DNA of 64,000 nt from Deltaproteobacteria bacterium HGW-Deltaproteobacteria-12 (GCA_002840565.1 PHBK01000004.1:62001-126000); one strand, 5' to 3'; shown: positions 51,566 through 62,612, counted from the first letter of the stretch. The notes: generated from the sequence alone by a model not told the origin. Numbers and translations: made by a program.

Positions 51566-52975
51566 ATGGGAACGGATAAAAAAACGGGATTAATGCAGCG
51601 CAAAATTAAGTGTATTCATTTTGTGGGAATCGGCGGCATCGGTATGAGCGGAATTGCCGAAGTCCTGCTGAATCTCGGTTATAAAATCAGCGGCTCTGAC
51701 GCCCAGCAGTCGGATACAACTTTGCGCCTCTCGAAGCTGGGGGCTCTGGTCGCCGTAGGCCACAGCGCACAGAATATCGGCAATGCCGATGTAGTTGTAA
51801 CTTCTACCGCGGTTAAGGCGGCAAATCCGGAAGTAGTAGAAGCCCACCTGCGGAATATACCCGTAATCCCGCGGGCGGAAATGCTGGCCGAGCTTTTGAA
51901 GATGAAATTCTCCGTTGCCGTTTCGGGCAGCCACGGTAAAACAACAACGACATCTATGGTGGCGACAATTCTGGCGGGAGGCGGCCTTGATCCAACCATG
52001 GTCATCGGCGGCAAGCTGGCCAGCATCGGCAGCAACGCGCGCCTGGGCGACGGTGAAATAATTGTCGCGGAAGCGGACGAAAGCGATGGTTCGTTTTTGA
52101 AACTTTCACCGTCAATTGCCGTTATTACCAACATCGACCGTGAACATTTGGATTATTATCCGGGAATCGAGGAAATCAAGGACGCATTTCTCAAGTTCGC
52201 CAACATCGTTCCCTTTTACGGCTGCACGGTCATGTGCAGCGATAATGAGCATGTGCGAGAAATTGCCCCGCAGATTAAGCGCAGAACAATAACATACGGG
52301 ATTGAACATCCTGCGGACTACAGCGCGCAGAAAATTAAATTTCAGGGCGGCAAAACAAGCTATCTCCTTTATTATAAGGGAGAAGCGATGGGCGAAATTG
52401 AACTCAATGTCCCCGGTATGTTTAATGTTTATAATTCCCTGGCGGCGATAGCCGTCGCCCGGGAGCTGGAGCTGGATTTTCCGATAATCCGGAAAGGCCT
52501 GTCGAGCTTTAACGGCGTGCAGCGGCGGCTGGAAGTTAAGGGGCGGATCGGCAGTATAACCGTTGTCGATGATTACGGTCATCATCCGACGGAAGTCAAA
52601 GAAACTCTGGCTGCAGCGCGTAACGTATGGAAGGACAGACGCATAGTTGTTTTTCAACCGCATCGCTTCACCCGGACTCGGGCGCTTTTTGATGAGTTCA
52701 CCAGCGCTTTTGCCGATGCCGACATCTTAATTTTGAACGATATTTATCCCGCCAGCGAAGAACCGATTGCCGGAGTAAATTCAGCGGCGCTTTGCGCGGC
52801 GATCAGGAAAACCGGTCATCCCCGGGTAGAATATATCGGGAAGGCGGAAGATACAATTGAATATCTTCTGAAAATTGTTAAGCCCAACGATGCGGTATTT
52901 ACTCTGGGCGCCGGCAGCGTCTATAAAATAGGCGAAGCCTTTTTAAAACGGCTGGCGGCAAGAGAACAAAATTAA
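51566..52975 (+). CDS. murC: UDP-MurNAc--L-alanine ligase
   Basis: IHFVGIGGIGMSGIAEVLLNLGYKISGSD...SGSHGKTTTTSMVA...VDDYGHHPTEVKETLAA. Confidence 0.97.
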   Translation: MGTDKKTGLMQRKIKCIHFVGIGGIGMSGIAEVLLNLGYKISGSDAQQSDTTLRLSKLGALVAVGHSAQNIGNADVVVTSTAVKAANPEVVEAHLRNIPVIPRAEMLAELLKMKFSVAVSGSHGKTTTTSMVATILAGGGLDPTMVIGGKLASIGSNARLGDGEIIVAEADESDGSFLKLSPSIAVITNIDREHLDYYPGIEEIKDAFLKFANIVPFYGCTVMCSDNEHVREIAPQIKRRTITYGIEHPADYSAQKIKFQGGKTSYLLYYKGEAMGEIELNVPGMFNVYNSLAAIAVARELELDFPIIRKGLSSFNGVQRRLEVKGRIGSITVVDDYGHHPTEVKETLAAARNVWKDRRIVVFQPHRFTRTRALFDEFTSAFADADILILNDIYPASEEPIAGVNSAALCAAIRKTGHPRVEYIGKAEDTIEYLLKIVKPNDAVFTLGAGSVYKIGEAFLKRLAAREQN

Positions 52976-52984
52976 ATGGGCAGT

Positions 52985-53896
52985 GCTATGAAAATTAAAG
53001 AGGTGCTCGGCTCAGTCGGCGGAAAAATATTTTATGATGAGCCGATGTCGCAGCATTCATCGCTTCGAGTCGGCGGCAGAGCTGACGCCCTGATTGTTAT
53101 TGAAAGCGAAGTTCAGCTGGCGCAGATCGTCAGGAAACTGCAGCCGGCCGGCATAGATTATCTGCCGGTGGGAAACCTGACTAATATTATTGTCCGTGAC
53201 GGCGGATACCGTGGGGCAATTTTACTGATGAGCGGATTAAGAGAAATCAATTACCGGCAAATGCCCGATGGCGGCCATTATATCAATGCCCAGGGCGGTG
53301 CGGCACTGGCTCAGGCGGCAGCGCTGGCGGCAGCGAATGAATTGACCGGCCTCGAGTTTTGCTCGGGCATTCCCGGAAGCATTGGCGGTGCCGTCTGGAT
53401 GAATGCCGGAGCGTACGGCGCGGAAATGAAAGATGTTATCGAAGAAGTCTCTCTCCTGGATGCCAACGGTCTGCAGGCAACCATGAAAAAGGAAGAAATA
53501 GTCTTTTCCTACCGCAGGACGTCTCTGCCGCGCGAGTCAATAATACTTAATGCCCGGTTAAAATTAGAAAAAGGTGAACGTAAACAGATCCAGGATAAAA
53601 TGAAAGAAATCTTGCAGGCGCGTCAGCAAAAGCATCCTCTGGCCTATCCCAATGCCGGATCAATTTTTAAAAATATACCGGGAATGCCGGCCGGCCGGAT
53701 TATTGAAGAAATGGGCCTTAAAGGAAAGCGTTGCGGGGATGCGGAAGTATCAGTTCAGCATGCCAACTTCATTATCAACAGAGGCAAGGCAACCGCAACC
53801 GATGTTCTGTCTTTGATCAGCCTCATTGCCGACAGAGCTAAAAAAGAGAAGGGTATTGACCTGGAAACGGAAGTAGAAATTGTTGGAGATAACTAG
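52985..53896 (+). CDS. murB: UDP-N-acetylmuramate dehydrogenase
   Basis: SSLRVGGRADALIV...GIPGSIGGAVWMNAGAYGAEMKDVIEEV...PNAGSIFKNIPG. Confidence 0.97.
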   Translation, partial: AMKIKEVLGSVGGKIFYDEPMSQHSSLRVGGRADALIVIESEVQLAQIVRKLQPAGIDYLPVGNLTNIIVRDGGYRGAILLMSGLREINYRQMPDGGHYINAQGGAALAQAAALAAANELTGLEFCSGIPGSIGGAVWMNAGAYGAEMKDVIEEVSLLDANGLQATMKKEEIVFSYRRTSLPRESIILNARLKLEKGERKQIQDKMKEILQARQQKHPLAYPNAGSIFKNIPGMPAGRIIEEMGLKGKRCGDAEVSVQHANFIINRGKATATDVLSLISLIADRAKKEKGIDLETEVEIVGDN

Positions 53897-54741
53897 TGTC
53901 CAAGAAATTAAAAACGAGCATTGCCGCTAAAAAAAACCGCCTGCGCCGGCGTATAGGCGGCGGCATTGGTGACTTTGCCGGTGCGGTGGGCTTATTGTTT
54001 TCTGTTGCTGCGCTCTGTCTGTTGTTTGTTTATGCTTACAGTTGCTTAATGAGCACATCCTGTTTTAAGGTTAAAGAAGTGTCGGTACGCGGCTTGAAGG
54101 AATTAACGGAGAAGGAAATTCTGACGCTGGCAGCTATTCCATCGCAGCAAAACCTGCTTGCTCTCAATACCGAGGCTTTGGTGAAGAGAGTGTCCGCCAA
54201 TCCCTGGGTGAAAAATGTTTATGTGGGCAGGGAACTTCCCGACAGGCTGGTTCTGGAAGTGAGGGAAAGAACTCCTGTCGCGATGGTCAAGCGAGCCAGT
54301 GATTTATATCTCATGGATAATGAAGGGGTTGCTTTTAAGAGAGTGAGCAGAGGCGATGACGTCGATCTGCCGCTTCTTGCCGGAATTGACGGCAAGGAAA
54401 AGGAGAAATCAAAGATTTTTCTAAACACGTTGAATATATTGAAAACAGTTTCCGCTTCCGGGAAGTTTAATTATCTCGGTGCAATATCTGAAGTTAATGT
54501 CGATGACGTCTTCGGACTTTCTGTGCTGACCGATACCGGTCTCTATCTGAAACTGGGCAAGGACAATTACGAAAGCAAATTGAAACAATTAAATGTGGTT
54601 ATGGCTGATCTGGAAATGAGAGGCATGAGAAAGGGTTATATTATTGTAGATATATGCGATATTAAAAAGATCACCATTTCGCATAAAGATATTTCAGGGC
54701 GGTCCGAGGCGGGGAAAAAAGGCAGGCAATACCGGATATAG
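53896..54741 (+). CDS. ftsQ: cell division protein FtsQ
   Basis: POTRA (CFKVKEVSVRGLKELTEKEILTLA...NPWVKNVYVGRELPDRLVLEVRERTPVA) between murB and ftsA. Confidence 0.92.
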   Translation: MSKKLKTSIAAKKNRLRRRIGGGIGDFAGAVGLLFSVAALCLLFVYAYSCLMSTSCFKVKEVSVRGLKELTEKEILTLAAIPSQQNLLALNTEALVKRVSANPWVKNVYVGRELPDRLVLEVRERTPVAMVKRASDLYLMDNEGVAFKRVSRGDDVDLPLLAGIDGKEKEKSKIFLNTLNILKTVSASGKFNYLGAISEVNVDDVFGLSVLTDTGLYLKLGKDNYESKLKQLNVVMADLEMRGMRKGYIIVDICDIKKITISHKDISGRSEAGKKGRQYRI

Positions 54742-54788
54742 AAAGCAGGCAAGTGCTGCATATTTAAAAAAAGCTGGAGAAAAAACTA

Positions 54789-56015
54789 ATGGGCAGAAGA
54801 AGCAATGTTCTGGTTGGCATCGATATTGGAACAACAAAGACGACAGCTATTGTCGGCGAGGTCACTGATACAGGTATTGATATTATTGGCATCGGAACAT
54901 CGCCGGCCAAAGAATTAAGAAAAGGTGTTGTTGTCAATATTGAAAGCACTGTGGAAGCAATAAAGAAAGCTATCGACGAAGCTGAACATATGTCGGGATG
55001 CCGCATTAATTCAGCCTATGTCGGGGTGGCCGGCAGCCATATCAAGGGACAGAACTCCCTTGGCATCGTAGCCATTAAAGGCCGGGAAGTCGGCGAAGAG
55101 GATGTACAAAGGGCTATCGAAGCGTCCAAAGCCATTGCCATCCCGTTGGACAGGGAGATCCTCCATACGCTGCCGCAGAACTACGTCGTCGACGGGCAGG
55201 ATGGGGTAAGAGATCCGGTGGGAATGTCCGGTGTCCGCCTGGAGGCAAAAGTCCACATTGTTACGGGAGCTGCCGCGGCGATTGCGAATATTGTGAAATC
55301 GGTCAACCGTGTAGGCCTGGATATTGAAGATGTGGTTTTAGAGCAGCTGGCGGCCAGTGAAGCAGTGCTCAGCTCCGATGAAAAAGATCTTGGTGTTGTC
55401 CTGATTGATATTGGCGGTTCCAATACAGGTATTGCCATTTTTTCCGAGGGGAGTATCAAACATACGGCCATACTGCCGGTCGGCGGCAACTATCTGACTT
55501 CTGATATTGCCACCGGTTTGCGCACGCCGTTCAATGAAGCGGAAAAAATTAAAATTGAATACGGTTGTGCCTTAACATCCATGATTCCTAAAGAAGAAAC
55601 AATTGATGTGCCCAGCGTCGGCGGCCGCGAAGCACGGGAAGTATCACGCCAGATACTAGGCAGAATTATTGAGCCCAGGATGGAGGAAATCCTTAATATG
55701 GCGTCCAAGGAAGTTGTCCGGTCCGGCTTTGAAGATTTACTGGCGGCGGGAGTTGTTCTGACGGGCGGCACATCGCTTTTGCCCGGCATCAATGAACTGG
55801 CCGAACAGATATTTGATATGCCGGTCCGCCGGGGGATTCCTTCGGGCATGGGAGGACTTTCCGATGTCGTGAATTCGCCGGCTTACGCTACCGGAGTCGG
55901 ATTGATTATCTATGGCAGCAAACAATTATCCAGTGATTCGGTTTACAGAAAAACCGGGAATATATTCAGCAATATGATCAAAACAATTAAAAAATGGTTT
56001 TTAGAATTTTTTTGA
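54789..56015 (+). CDS. ftsA: cell division protein FtsA
   Basis: LVGIDIGTTKTTAIVGEV...LIDIGGSNTGIAIF...GVVLTGGTSLLPGINELAEQIFDMPVRRG. Confidence 0.97.
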   Translation: MGRRSNVLVGIDIGTTKTTAIVGEVTDTGIDIIGIGTSPAKELRKGVVVNIESTVEAIKKAIDEAEHMSGCRINSAYVGVAGSHIKGQNSLGIVAIKGREVGEEDVQRAIEASKAIAIPLDREILHTLPQNYVVDGQDGVRDPVGMSGVRLEAKVHIVTGAAAAIANIVKSVNRVGLDIEDVVLEQLAASEAVLSSDEKDLGVVLIDIGGSNTGIAIFSEGSIKHTAILPVGGNYLTSDIATGLRTPFNEAEKIKIEYGCALTSMIPKEETIDVPSVGGREAREVSRQILGRIIEPRMEEILNMASKEVVRSGFEDLLAAGVVLTGGTSLLPGINELAEQIFDMPVRRGIPSGMGGLSDVVNSPAYATGVGLIIYGSKQLSSDSVYRKTGNIFSNMIKTIKKWFLEFF

Positions 56016-56024
56016 AAGGAAGGG

Positions 56025-57182
56025 ATGCCCATGTTTGAATTGACAGAAGTGTGCAGTGCTAATTCGGCAAAAATTAAAGTGATCGGAGTAGGAGGGGGAG
56101 GAGGCAACGCCGTTAATACGATGATTTCGTGCTCCCTGCGCGGAGTGGATTTCATGATTGCCAATACGGATATTCAGGCGTTGGGCGCATCAAGATCCCC
56201 GGTCAAGATTCAGATTGGCGCGGAGATAACAAAAGGCCTGGGCGCCGGTTCTAATCCGGATATCGGCAAAAGATCGGCGTTGGAATCCCGCGACCAGCTG
56301 AGATCGTATCTGGAAGGGTCCGACATGATTTTTGTTACTGCCGGCCTGGGCGGCGGCACGGGAACGGGAGCCGCCCCGATTATTGCGGACATAGCCCGTG
56401 AATGCAATGCCCTGACTGTCGCTGTGGTAACGAAGCCATTTCAGTTTGAAGGCAAACGGCGCAATACTCAGGCGGAAGAAGGGATAGCGCTCCTGCGCGA
56501 TACGGTGGATACGCTGATCGTTGTGCCCAACCAGCGCCTGCTCTCCCTGGGGGGACGCAACCTTTCTCTTCTGGAAGCGTTCAAGAAAGCGGATGATATT
56601 CTTTACCAGGCTGTCAAAGGGATTTCCGATTTGATTATTGTTCCGGGCCTGATCAACCTTGATTTTGCAGATGTAAAGAATGTCATGAGCAATATGGGTA
56701 TGGCGCTTATGGGCACGGGCGTTGCGTCCGGTGAAAACCGGGCAGTCGAAGCAGCGCAGCGGGCAATTTCTTCGCCGCTGCTGGAAGACAATACCATCCA
56801 GGGTGCACAGGCAATTCTGCTGAGCATTACCGGTGGACCGGATATGAGTCTGTACGAAGTCAATGAAGCTTCGTCATTGATTCAGTCGGAAGCCCATGAA
56901 GATGCCAACATCATCTTTGGCACGGTTATTGACGAAAACATGGGGGATGATATTCGTATAACTGTTATTGCCACCGGTTTTGATGATGTAACGAAAAGGA
57001 AGCAGGTCACCGACAATATAACGCATCTGGGTTCCTTCAGGCGGGAGGATTTATCAACACCGGCATTTATGCGCAGGGAAAGAGCCCGTGATAACGCTAA
57101 TATCGTCACTCTGGGTATCAACGATGAGATCGACAACGTTGACATCGAGATTCCCACATTTCTGCGCCGACAGGCTGATTGA
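56025..57182 (+). CDS. ftsZ: cell division protein FtsZ
   Basis: [18 protein letters not shown]...[22 protein letters not shown]...[13 protein letters not shown]. Confidence 0.98.
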   Translation: MPMFELTEVCSANSAKIKVIGVGGGGGNAVNTMISCSLRGVDFMIANTDIQALGASRSPVKIQIGAEITKGLGAGSNPDIGKRSALESRDQLRSYLEGSDMIFVTAGLGGGTGTGAAPIIADIARECNALTVAVVTKPFQFEGKRRNTQAEEGIALLRDTVDTLIVVPNQRLLSLGGRNLSLLEAFKKADDILYQAVKGISDLIIVPGLINLDFADVKNVMSNMGMALMGTGVASGENRAVEAAQRAISSPLLEDNTIQGAQAILLSITGGPDMSLYEVNEASSLIQSEAHEDANIIFGTVIDENMGDDIRITVIATGFDDVTKRKQVTDNITHLGSFRREDLSTPAFMRRERARDNANIVTLGINDEIDNVDIEIPTFLRRQAD

Positions 57183-58891
57183 AAAAGGTGAATTGGAAAC
57201 TGAGAAAAAAGTACAATGCCCTTTTAGAACAGGAAAGGGGCTTTGTAAAAAAAGATTGGGGCACGGATAATACCGTTTGTCTTGCCTATCCTAATTATTA
57301 CCGGACGGGAATGTCCAATCTGGGCTTTCAGACAGTTTATAAAATATTCAACGAACAGCCATCCTTCCTTTGTGAAAGAGTGTTTCTGCCCGCAGCCGGT
57401 GACGAAGCCGAATTCGTCACCGGACGGGCGGAGTTGGTCAGCATTGAAAATCAAAAAAATATTTCCACATTCGACATACTGGCTTTTTCTTTATCCTTCG
57501 AAAACGATTATCCCAATATTTTAACAATGCTCGAAATGGCGGGCATTCCGCTCCCTGCTTCCGGGCGTTCCGAAGATTATCCGCTGATTGTCGGCGGCGG
57601 CATTGCCGCCACAATGAACCCGGAGCCGATATCCGGCTTCTTTGATTTATTTATCCTGGGTGAGGCGGAAGAATCATTACCGGTGTTTGCCCGCATTTTT
57701 GAGGAAGCGCGCCTGTCCGGTCTGAATCGCAGAGATATGCTGATTAACATGCAAAAAACTCTGCCGCAGGCATATGTTCCCGGTCTTTATGAAATTAAAT
57801 ATTCTGCGGACAGACGTATTAAGGCAATTGAGCCCACTGTGCCCGGGTTGCCGCAAAGAATAAAGATTTCCCCCATAAAAGATATCAACTCCTTTGGTAC
57901 CGAAGAAGTCATCAGCGCTCCCCGGACGGAAATGGCAGACATGTGCCTCGTCGAAGTAAACAGGGGTTGTGCCCGCAGCTGCCGGTTTTGCGCGGCCAGT
58001 TTTATTTATCGGCCCGTACGCTTCCGCAGCTATGAAAATATTGCCGCGGCAATAGATCGCGGGCTGACCAGAAAGAAAAAGATCGGCCTGGTAGGCACGG
58101 CTGTTTCCGACCATCCGGAGCTTGCCGGAATTTGCCAGTACATTCTGGCAAAGGGAGGCCGGGCCGGCATCGGTTCGCTCAGAGCGGATCAAATTAATGA
58201 ACCAATTGTTCGGCTTCTCAAAGCCAATGGTATAGAAACAGTCGCCCTGGCGCCGGAGGCAGGCAGTCAGCGGCTCCGCGACCTGCTGCGCAAAGGCGTT
58301 AACGAGGAAGATGTCCTGCGTTCGGCAGAACTTCTCATTCAAAATGAGATTATGAATCTGCGATTGTACTTCATGATCGGACTGCCGTCCGAGCAGGAAG
58401 AAGATATTGATGCGATCATTGAACTGGTCAAGAAAATTCAGCACCAGGCCCTGCAAAGCACGGGCGGTAAAAGAATATTCCGGAGCATTACACTCAGCAT
58501 TAATCAGTTTATACCCAAGCCGTCTACACCACTGCAGTGGTGCGCGCTCAGTGATATAAATTCCGTAGGCAAGAAAATTAAAAAGCTTGCCGGAGCTTTC
58601 GGCTCCGACAAGCAGATCAAGGTCATTTCCGATGTGCCGAAATGGAATTATGTTCAGGCGCTGCTGTCTCTGGGCGACCGTCAGGTAGGCGAGATATTAA
58701 CGGCCGTTCACCGACTTCACGGCAACTGGGCACAGGCTCTCAAAGAAGTAAATGTGAATGCGGACTTCTATGTTTACCGCCAGAAGAAATATGACGAAAT
58801 CCTGCCCTGGGATATTGTGGATCTTGGCGTTTCCAAAAGAGCGCTCATCAGCGAGTGCCGTAAAGCACTGGCGAATACAGCCGAACCATAA
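57179..58891 (+). CDS. radical SAM protein with N-terminal B12-binding-like domain
   Basis: [26 protein letters not shown] (CxxxCxxC); N-terminal [24 protein letters not shown]. Confidence 0.9.
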   Translation: MKKVNWKLRKKYNALLEQERGFVKKDWGTDNTVCLAYPNYYRTGMSNLGFQTVYKIFNEQPSFLCERVFLPAAGDEAEFVTGRAELVSIENQKNISTFDILAFSLSFENDYPNILTMLEMAGIPLPASGRSEDYPLIVGGGIAATMNPEPISGFFDLFILGEAEESLPVFARIFEEARLSGLNRRDMLINMQKTLPQAYVPGLYEIKYSADRRIKAIEPTVPGLPQRIKISPIKDINSFGTEEVISAPRTEMADMCLVEVNRGCARSCRFCAASFIYRPVRFRSYENIAAAIDRGLTRKKKIGLVGTAVSDHPELAGICQYILAKGGRAGIGSLRADQINEPIVRLLKANGIETVALAPEAGSQRLRDLLRKGVNEEDVLRSAELLIQNEIMNLRLYFMIGLPSEQEEDIDAIIELVKKIQHQALQSTGGKRIFRSITLSINQFIPKPSTPLQWCALSDINSVGKKIKKLAGAFGSDKQIKVISDVPKWNYVQALLSLGDRQVGEILTAVHRLHGNWAQALKEVNVNADFYVYRQKKYDEILPWDIVDLGVSKRALISECRKALANTAEP

Positions 58892-58908
58892 TTATTTGCT
58901 GCACAAAG

Positions 58909-61074
58909 CTAATCATTTTTCAGTTTCAATCCCTTTTTAAGCTTTTCGATCAGAATTTCTTCTTCCCTGGTGTACTTGCCGTCAACCAGACAGAGCCTGC
59001 GGGCGATGCCCAGGGCATCCATCCGGTCATCCTTGTTTTTGATAAGAATGTGCAGGGCGCTGATTGCCCGGTCCTGGTCTGCCTGAAGAATCGCCGCCTG
59101 TTCCTTGAGGATTTTCTTGAACTGGACAGGACGGATTTTCCCCAGTACTTTATGCGTCGCGGCGATTTCCTGGGCAAAGTCAAAATGACTGCGCTTGATT
59201 CCACGGCTGGTCCTCGCCACAGCCATAAAGACGCGAATCAGGCCTTCAGCCACACCGCCTTCTTCCAGAGACTGCGTTCTTTTGTCATAATCTGCACGTT
59301 CATAATGGTCACTTTCCCGCGGCGCTTCGTCTTTTGTCGGCGGAAAAAAAGTTCTGATCAGATCTCTGCTGTAAATAAACCGGAATAATTGTTCCTGGCT
59401 GAGATCGCGGTAATCCCGGTAGATATTCAGGACGTTTTCTATATATTCAGAAACATCTTTTTCCATAGCGACCAGGGGGTTGTCTGGCGAAGCTGGCTTT
59501 CTTTGTGCACGGGTGACAGAGGCCAGATTTTTTAGCGGTCGCATCAGAGGGTTGATGTCCGCATACATATAGCGCTGCACTCTTAGAGGGTGAAGATTGC
59601 GGATAATTTCCGCGGAAAGCTCCGTTGTCCATAATTTTACCCAGGGGCGAACCAAAACCTGATAAATATTGTCATTGATCTCCGAAATCTTGGCCACAAT
59701 GCTGAAATCTTCCTCATCTTCAACTCCGTCATCATAGGCGGCAATATCGGCAAATGTTCGTTCTGCATACCGGGTGGTAAAATTCCCGCCGGCAACATCT
59801 CCTTCAATAATCATTTCATAAAGGCCGGGTGTTATGAAATCGATCATGTCGAAATTGGCAATGATCTGATGGTGCTCCTTCTTGGCGACCGAGCCCGCGA
59901 CAAATATTCCCAGATGACCGATATCCTTATGGATGATATAAATTATCACCTGACCATGTCTTTTGATGTCATCGACAGAAGTGTAAACACGGGGAATCCA
60001 GTTGAGCGCCTGCTGCGCGGGAGTGATGTTGTCGCCCAGAGAGGCAAAAACCAGTATCGGATTTTTAATATTCTTGAGGCTGATCTTTTCCCCTTCACGG
60101 AGCTCCAATTCGCCGCGTTCCAGTTTATTGCCGACGAAAAGATTGTTGACGATGAAATGAATTTCATCGGTGGTCAGCATGAAGAAACCACCCCACCACT
60201 TCTCAAAAGCCAGATAACGCTCCTCTTCGGTATCCACCTGTGAATAGACGTTATAACGTTTTGACCAGAGTGTGTTGGCCGGATTTAAGCCCTCAAAATT
60301 GGCTACCAGATTGGCCCCGTCAAAAACGCCGTTGCCGAGATCGCTTAAAAAAGAAGTGACCCATACGCCGCCGCCGAGACCGCCTTTGTAGCGCATCGGA
60401 TTCTCGCCGACCACTCCGCTCCAGTAGGATAACGGGGCGCCGTTTAAGATCAGCGGCCCGGTGACATCAGGCCGCTCCGCACAAAGCAGCGCCGCCGCCC
60501 ACCCGGCCTGACAGTTACCCATGACTGCCGGGGCGTCAGCATAAGGATGCAATTCGACAATTTTTTCCATGAACGTGGCCATCGCTGTTTCTACATCCGC
60601 CAGATTTTGGCCCGGGATTGGTTCCGAGTAAAAAAGAATGAAATAAACAGGATGTCCATTATTCAAGGCCATACCGATTTCCGAATCTCGTTTTGAGCCG
60701 CCGATACCCGGGCCGTGGCCGGCGCGGGGATCCATAATGACGATCGGACGCTTAGGTATTGGCGGAGGCAGCTTGCTTTCCCTGCGGCGCTTATTGTGAT
60801 CCGGCGGCTCGTCCGCTTTCCGGCGATCCCTGATCCGCACCAGAGCATAGTTTGCCGGGCGCGGAAAATTTTTGGCGTTGAGGATCATTTCATAATTATA
60901 GACCAGCACCGGCGGCTGCCCACTGCGGATATGCTTGATATAATTGTTTCCTCTTTTGCGCAAAATATCCGTATAGATGATCGAACGCTGCAGCGAATCA
61001 ATTAAATATTCACGGGTATGGGATTGCCATTCTCCCCACGACTTCGCCTGCTGAGTGTTTAGTAATTTATCCAT
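58909..61074 (-). CDS. DUF3141 domain-containing protein (PHA synthase-like alpha/beta hydrolase)
   Basis: GHPVYFILFYSEPIPGQNLADVETAMATFMEKIV...VMGNCQAGWAAALLCAERPD...TIDEIHFIVNNLFVGNKL-like core; C-terminal TerB-like LCLVDGKYTREEEILIEKL. Confidence 0.85.
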   Translation of the reverse strand: MDKLLNTQQAKSWGEWQSHTREYLIDSLQRSIIYTDILRKRGNNYIKHIRSGQPPVLVYNYEMILNAKNFPRPANYALVRIRDRRKADEPPDHNKRRRESKLPPPIPKRPIVIMDPRAGHGPGIGGSKRDSEIGMALNNGHPVYFILFYSEPIPGQNLADVETAMATFMEKIVELHPYADAPAVMGNCQAGWAAALLCAERPDVTGPLILNGAPLSYWSGVVGENPMRYKGGLGGGVWVTSFLSDLGNGVFDGANLVANFEGLNPANTLWSKRYNVYSQVDTEEERYLAFEKWWGGFFMLTTDEIHFIVNNLFVGNKLERGELELREGEKISLKNIKNPILVFASLGDNITPAQQALNWIPRVYTSVDDIKRHGQVIIYIIHKDIGHLGIFVAGSVAKKEHHQIIANFDMIDFITPGLYEMIIEGDVAGGNFTTRYAERTFADIAAYDDGVEDEEDFSIVAKISEINDNIYQVLVRPWVKLWTTELSAEIIRNLHPLRVQRYMYADINPLMRPLKNLASVTRAQRKPASPDNPLVAMEKDVSEYIENVLNIYRDYRDLSQEQLFRFIYSRDLIRTFFPPTKDEAPRESDHYERADYDKRTQSLEEGGVAEGLIRVFMAVARTSRGIKRSHFDFAQEIAATHKVLGKIRPVQFKKILKEQAAILQADQDRAISALHILIKNKDDRMDALGIARRLCLVDGKYTREEEILIEKLKKGLKLKND

Positions 61075-61083
61075 AGATTCTCC

Positions 61084-62376
61084 TTAGCCTGATAAAACTG
61101 ATGTTTTTCTGCTTCCCTTATATAATTCATATTCCAGCAGGCGGCATTCGATATCACCGTTATAAAGAATGATTCTTTGTTTGGTGCGCAGGCCGATCTT
61201 CTTGATCATTTCCAGATTGCCCGTGAAGATATAGCCGCGGTATCCGCCTTCTGTCTTTTTGAGAAAATCGCCAATTCCCTGATAAAGACTTGCCAAACGT
61301 GCCTGAGTGCCGCTGCCGCCTCCTTTATTGGTGCTATCGGCGCCTTTCCGGATGATGATTTTACGTGCAGCGGAAAATTCGGACTTGCCGTAGGGCTGCT
61401 TTTTATTAATAGTTGTGCCCATGCGCTCGCCATAAGGCGGATTTACAATAATCACACCGCCGCCTTCCGGAAGAAGAGTTCTTTCATAAGGACAGGTATC
61501 AAACTCGATCAGATGATCTACTCCGGCAGTCTGCGCATTTTGCCTCGCTGCGGCCACCGCTTCTCTGTCCATGTCGGTGGCGATGATTCTTCCCGGCAAC
61601 TTCTTTTTGGCGGCAGCGCGTGCGTCTTTGCGCATCTCCTGCCAGAGTTGTTCCGGAAAACCGGAAATATGCATAAAGCCATAATTGCTTCGGAGAAGAC
61701 CCGGAGCGCGCGCAAGGCCGATCATGGCCGCCTCGATAGCCAGCGTTCCGCTGCCGCACATCGGATTGATAAACGCCCCTTCGCCATTCCAGCCGGAAGC
61801 CAGAATGATTGCCGCCGCCAGAGTTTCCTGCAGCGGCGCCTGCAGGGGAATTTTGCGGTAGCCGCGCAACGCCAGGCGTTCTCCCGAAGTATCCAGATAA
61901 ACAGCGGCCTGATCGTTTTTCCAATAAATATGAACAACCGCCTTATCTTTTTCCGGGCCGGAATCCGGCCGCAAACCGCATTTATCCCGAATCCTATCCA
62001 CGATGGCGTCTTTTGCTTTGACATTGACGAAACGGGAATCGGTGATGAGCGGATTATCGACAATCGAGGTTACGCAAAGGTAAGCGTTTTTGCCCGAAGC
62101 AGCAATCAATGTTTCCCAGGGGTAGTCATAAAGTTTTCCGTAAAGAGTACCCGGAGCGCTGACGGTTATCGTATCCAGCAGGTATAGTACCCTTTGAGCA
62201 GTCCGCAGATGGAGATTCAAAAGCATCGCATCCTCCAGTTTTCCTTCTGTCTGGACGGCGGTATCCAGTTCGGCTAATACCGGAAAACCTAAGGCGTTGA
62301 TTTCTGAGAGCAAATAATGTGCAACGCCCTTCGGGCAGGTCACCAGAATCTTACTTTTCTTTTTCCACAGCGTCAT
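61084..62376 (-). CDS. THUMP-domain class I SAM-dependent RNA methyltransferase (RlmL N-terminal/YpsC-like)
   Basis: GEGAFINPMCGSGTLAIEAAMIGLARAPGLLRSNYGF...IIVNPPYGERMG. Confidence 0.93.
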   Translation of the reverse strand: MTLWKKKSKILVTCPKGVAHYLLSEINALGFPVLAELDTAVQTEGKLEDAMLLNLHLRTAQRVLYLLDTITVSAPGTLYGKLYDYPWETLIAASGKNAYLCVTSIVDNPLITDSRFVNVKAKDAIVDRIRDKCGLRPDSGPEKDKAVVHIYWKNDQAAVYLDTSGERLALRGYRKIPLQAPLQETLAAAIILASGWNGEGAFINPMCGSGTLAIEAAMIGLARAPGLLRSNYGFMHISGFPEQLWQEMRKDARAAAKKKLPGRIIATDMDREAVAAARQNAQTAGVDHLIEFDTCPYERTLLPEGGGVIIVNPPYGERMGTTINKKQPYGKSEFSAARKIIIRKGADSTNKGGGSGTQARLASLYQGIGDFLKKTEGGYRGYIFTGNLEMIKKIGLRTKQRIILYNGDIECRLLEYELYKGSRKTSVLSG

Positions 62377-62612
62377 GTTAATTATTTAACACAGGAAGTA
62401 GCTTTTGATAAGGATTATCTGGTACCGGGCAGGATGTGGATAAGTCGCCTCTGTCTCTGCTGTCGATCATTTCTAGGCATTACAGCGGGTGGGATTTGGG
62501 ATCATACCGGTCGGGCACGTCTTTTTTCGATTAGCTTTACCATCGAAGTAGTGGATTTAACGAAGAATCCATTGACAACAGATAACAGCATGAATCAATG
62601 CCAACGCACTAC

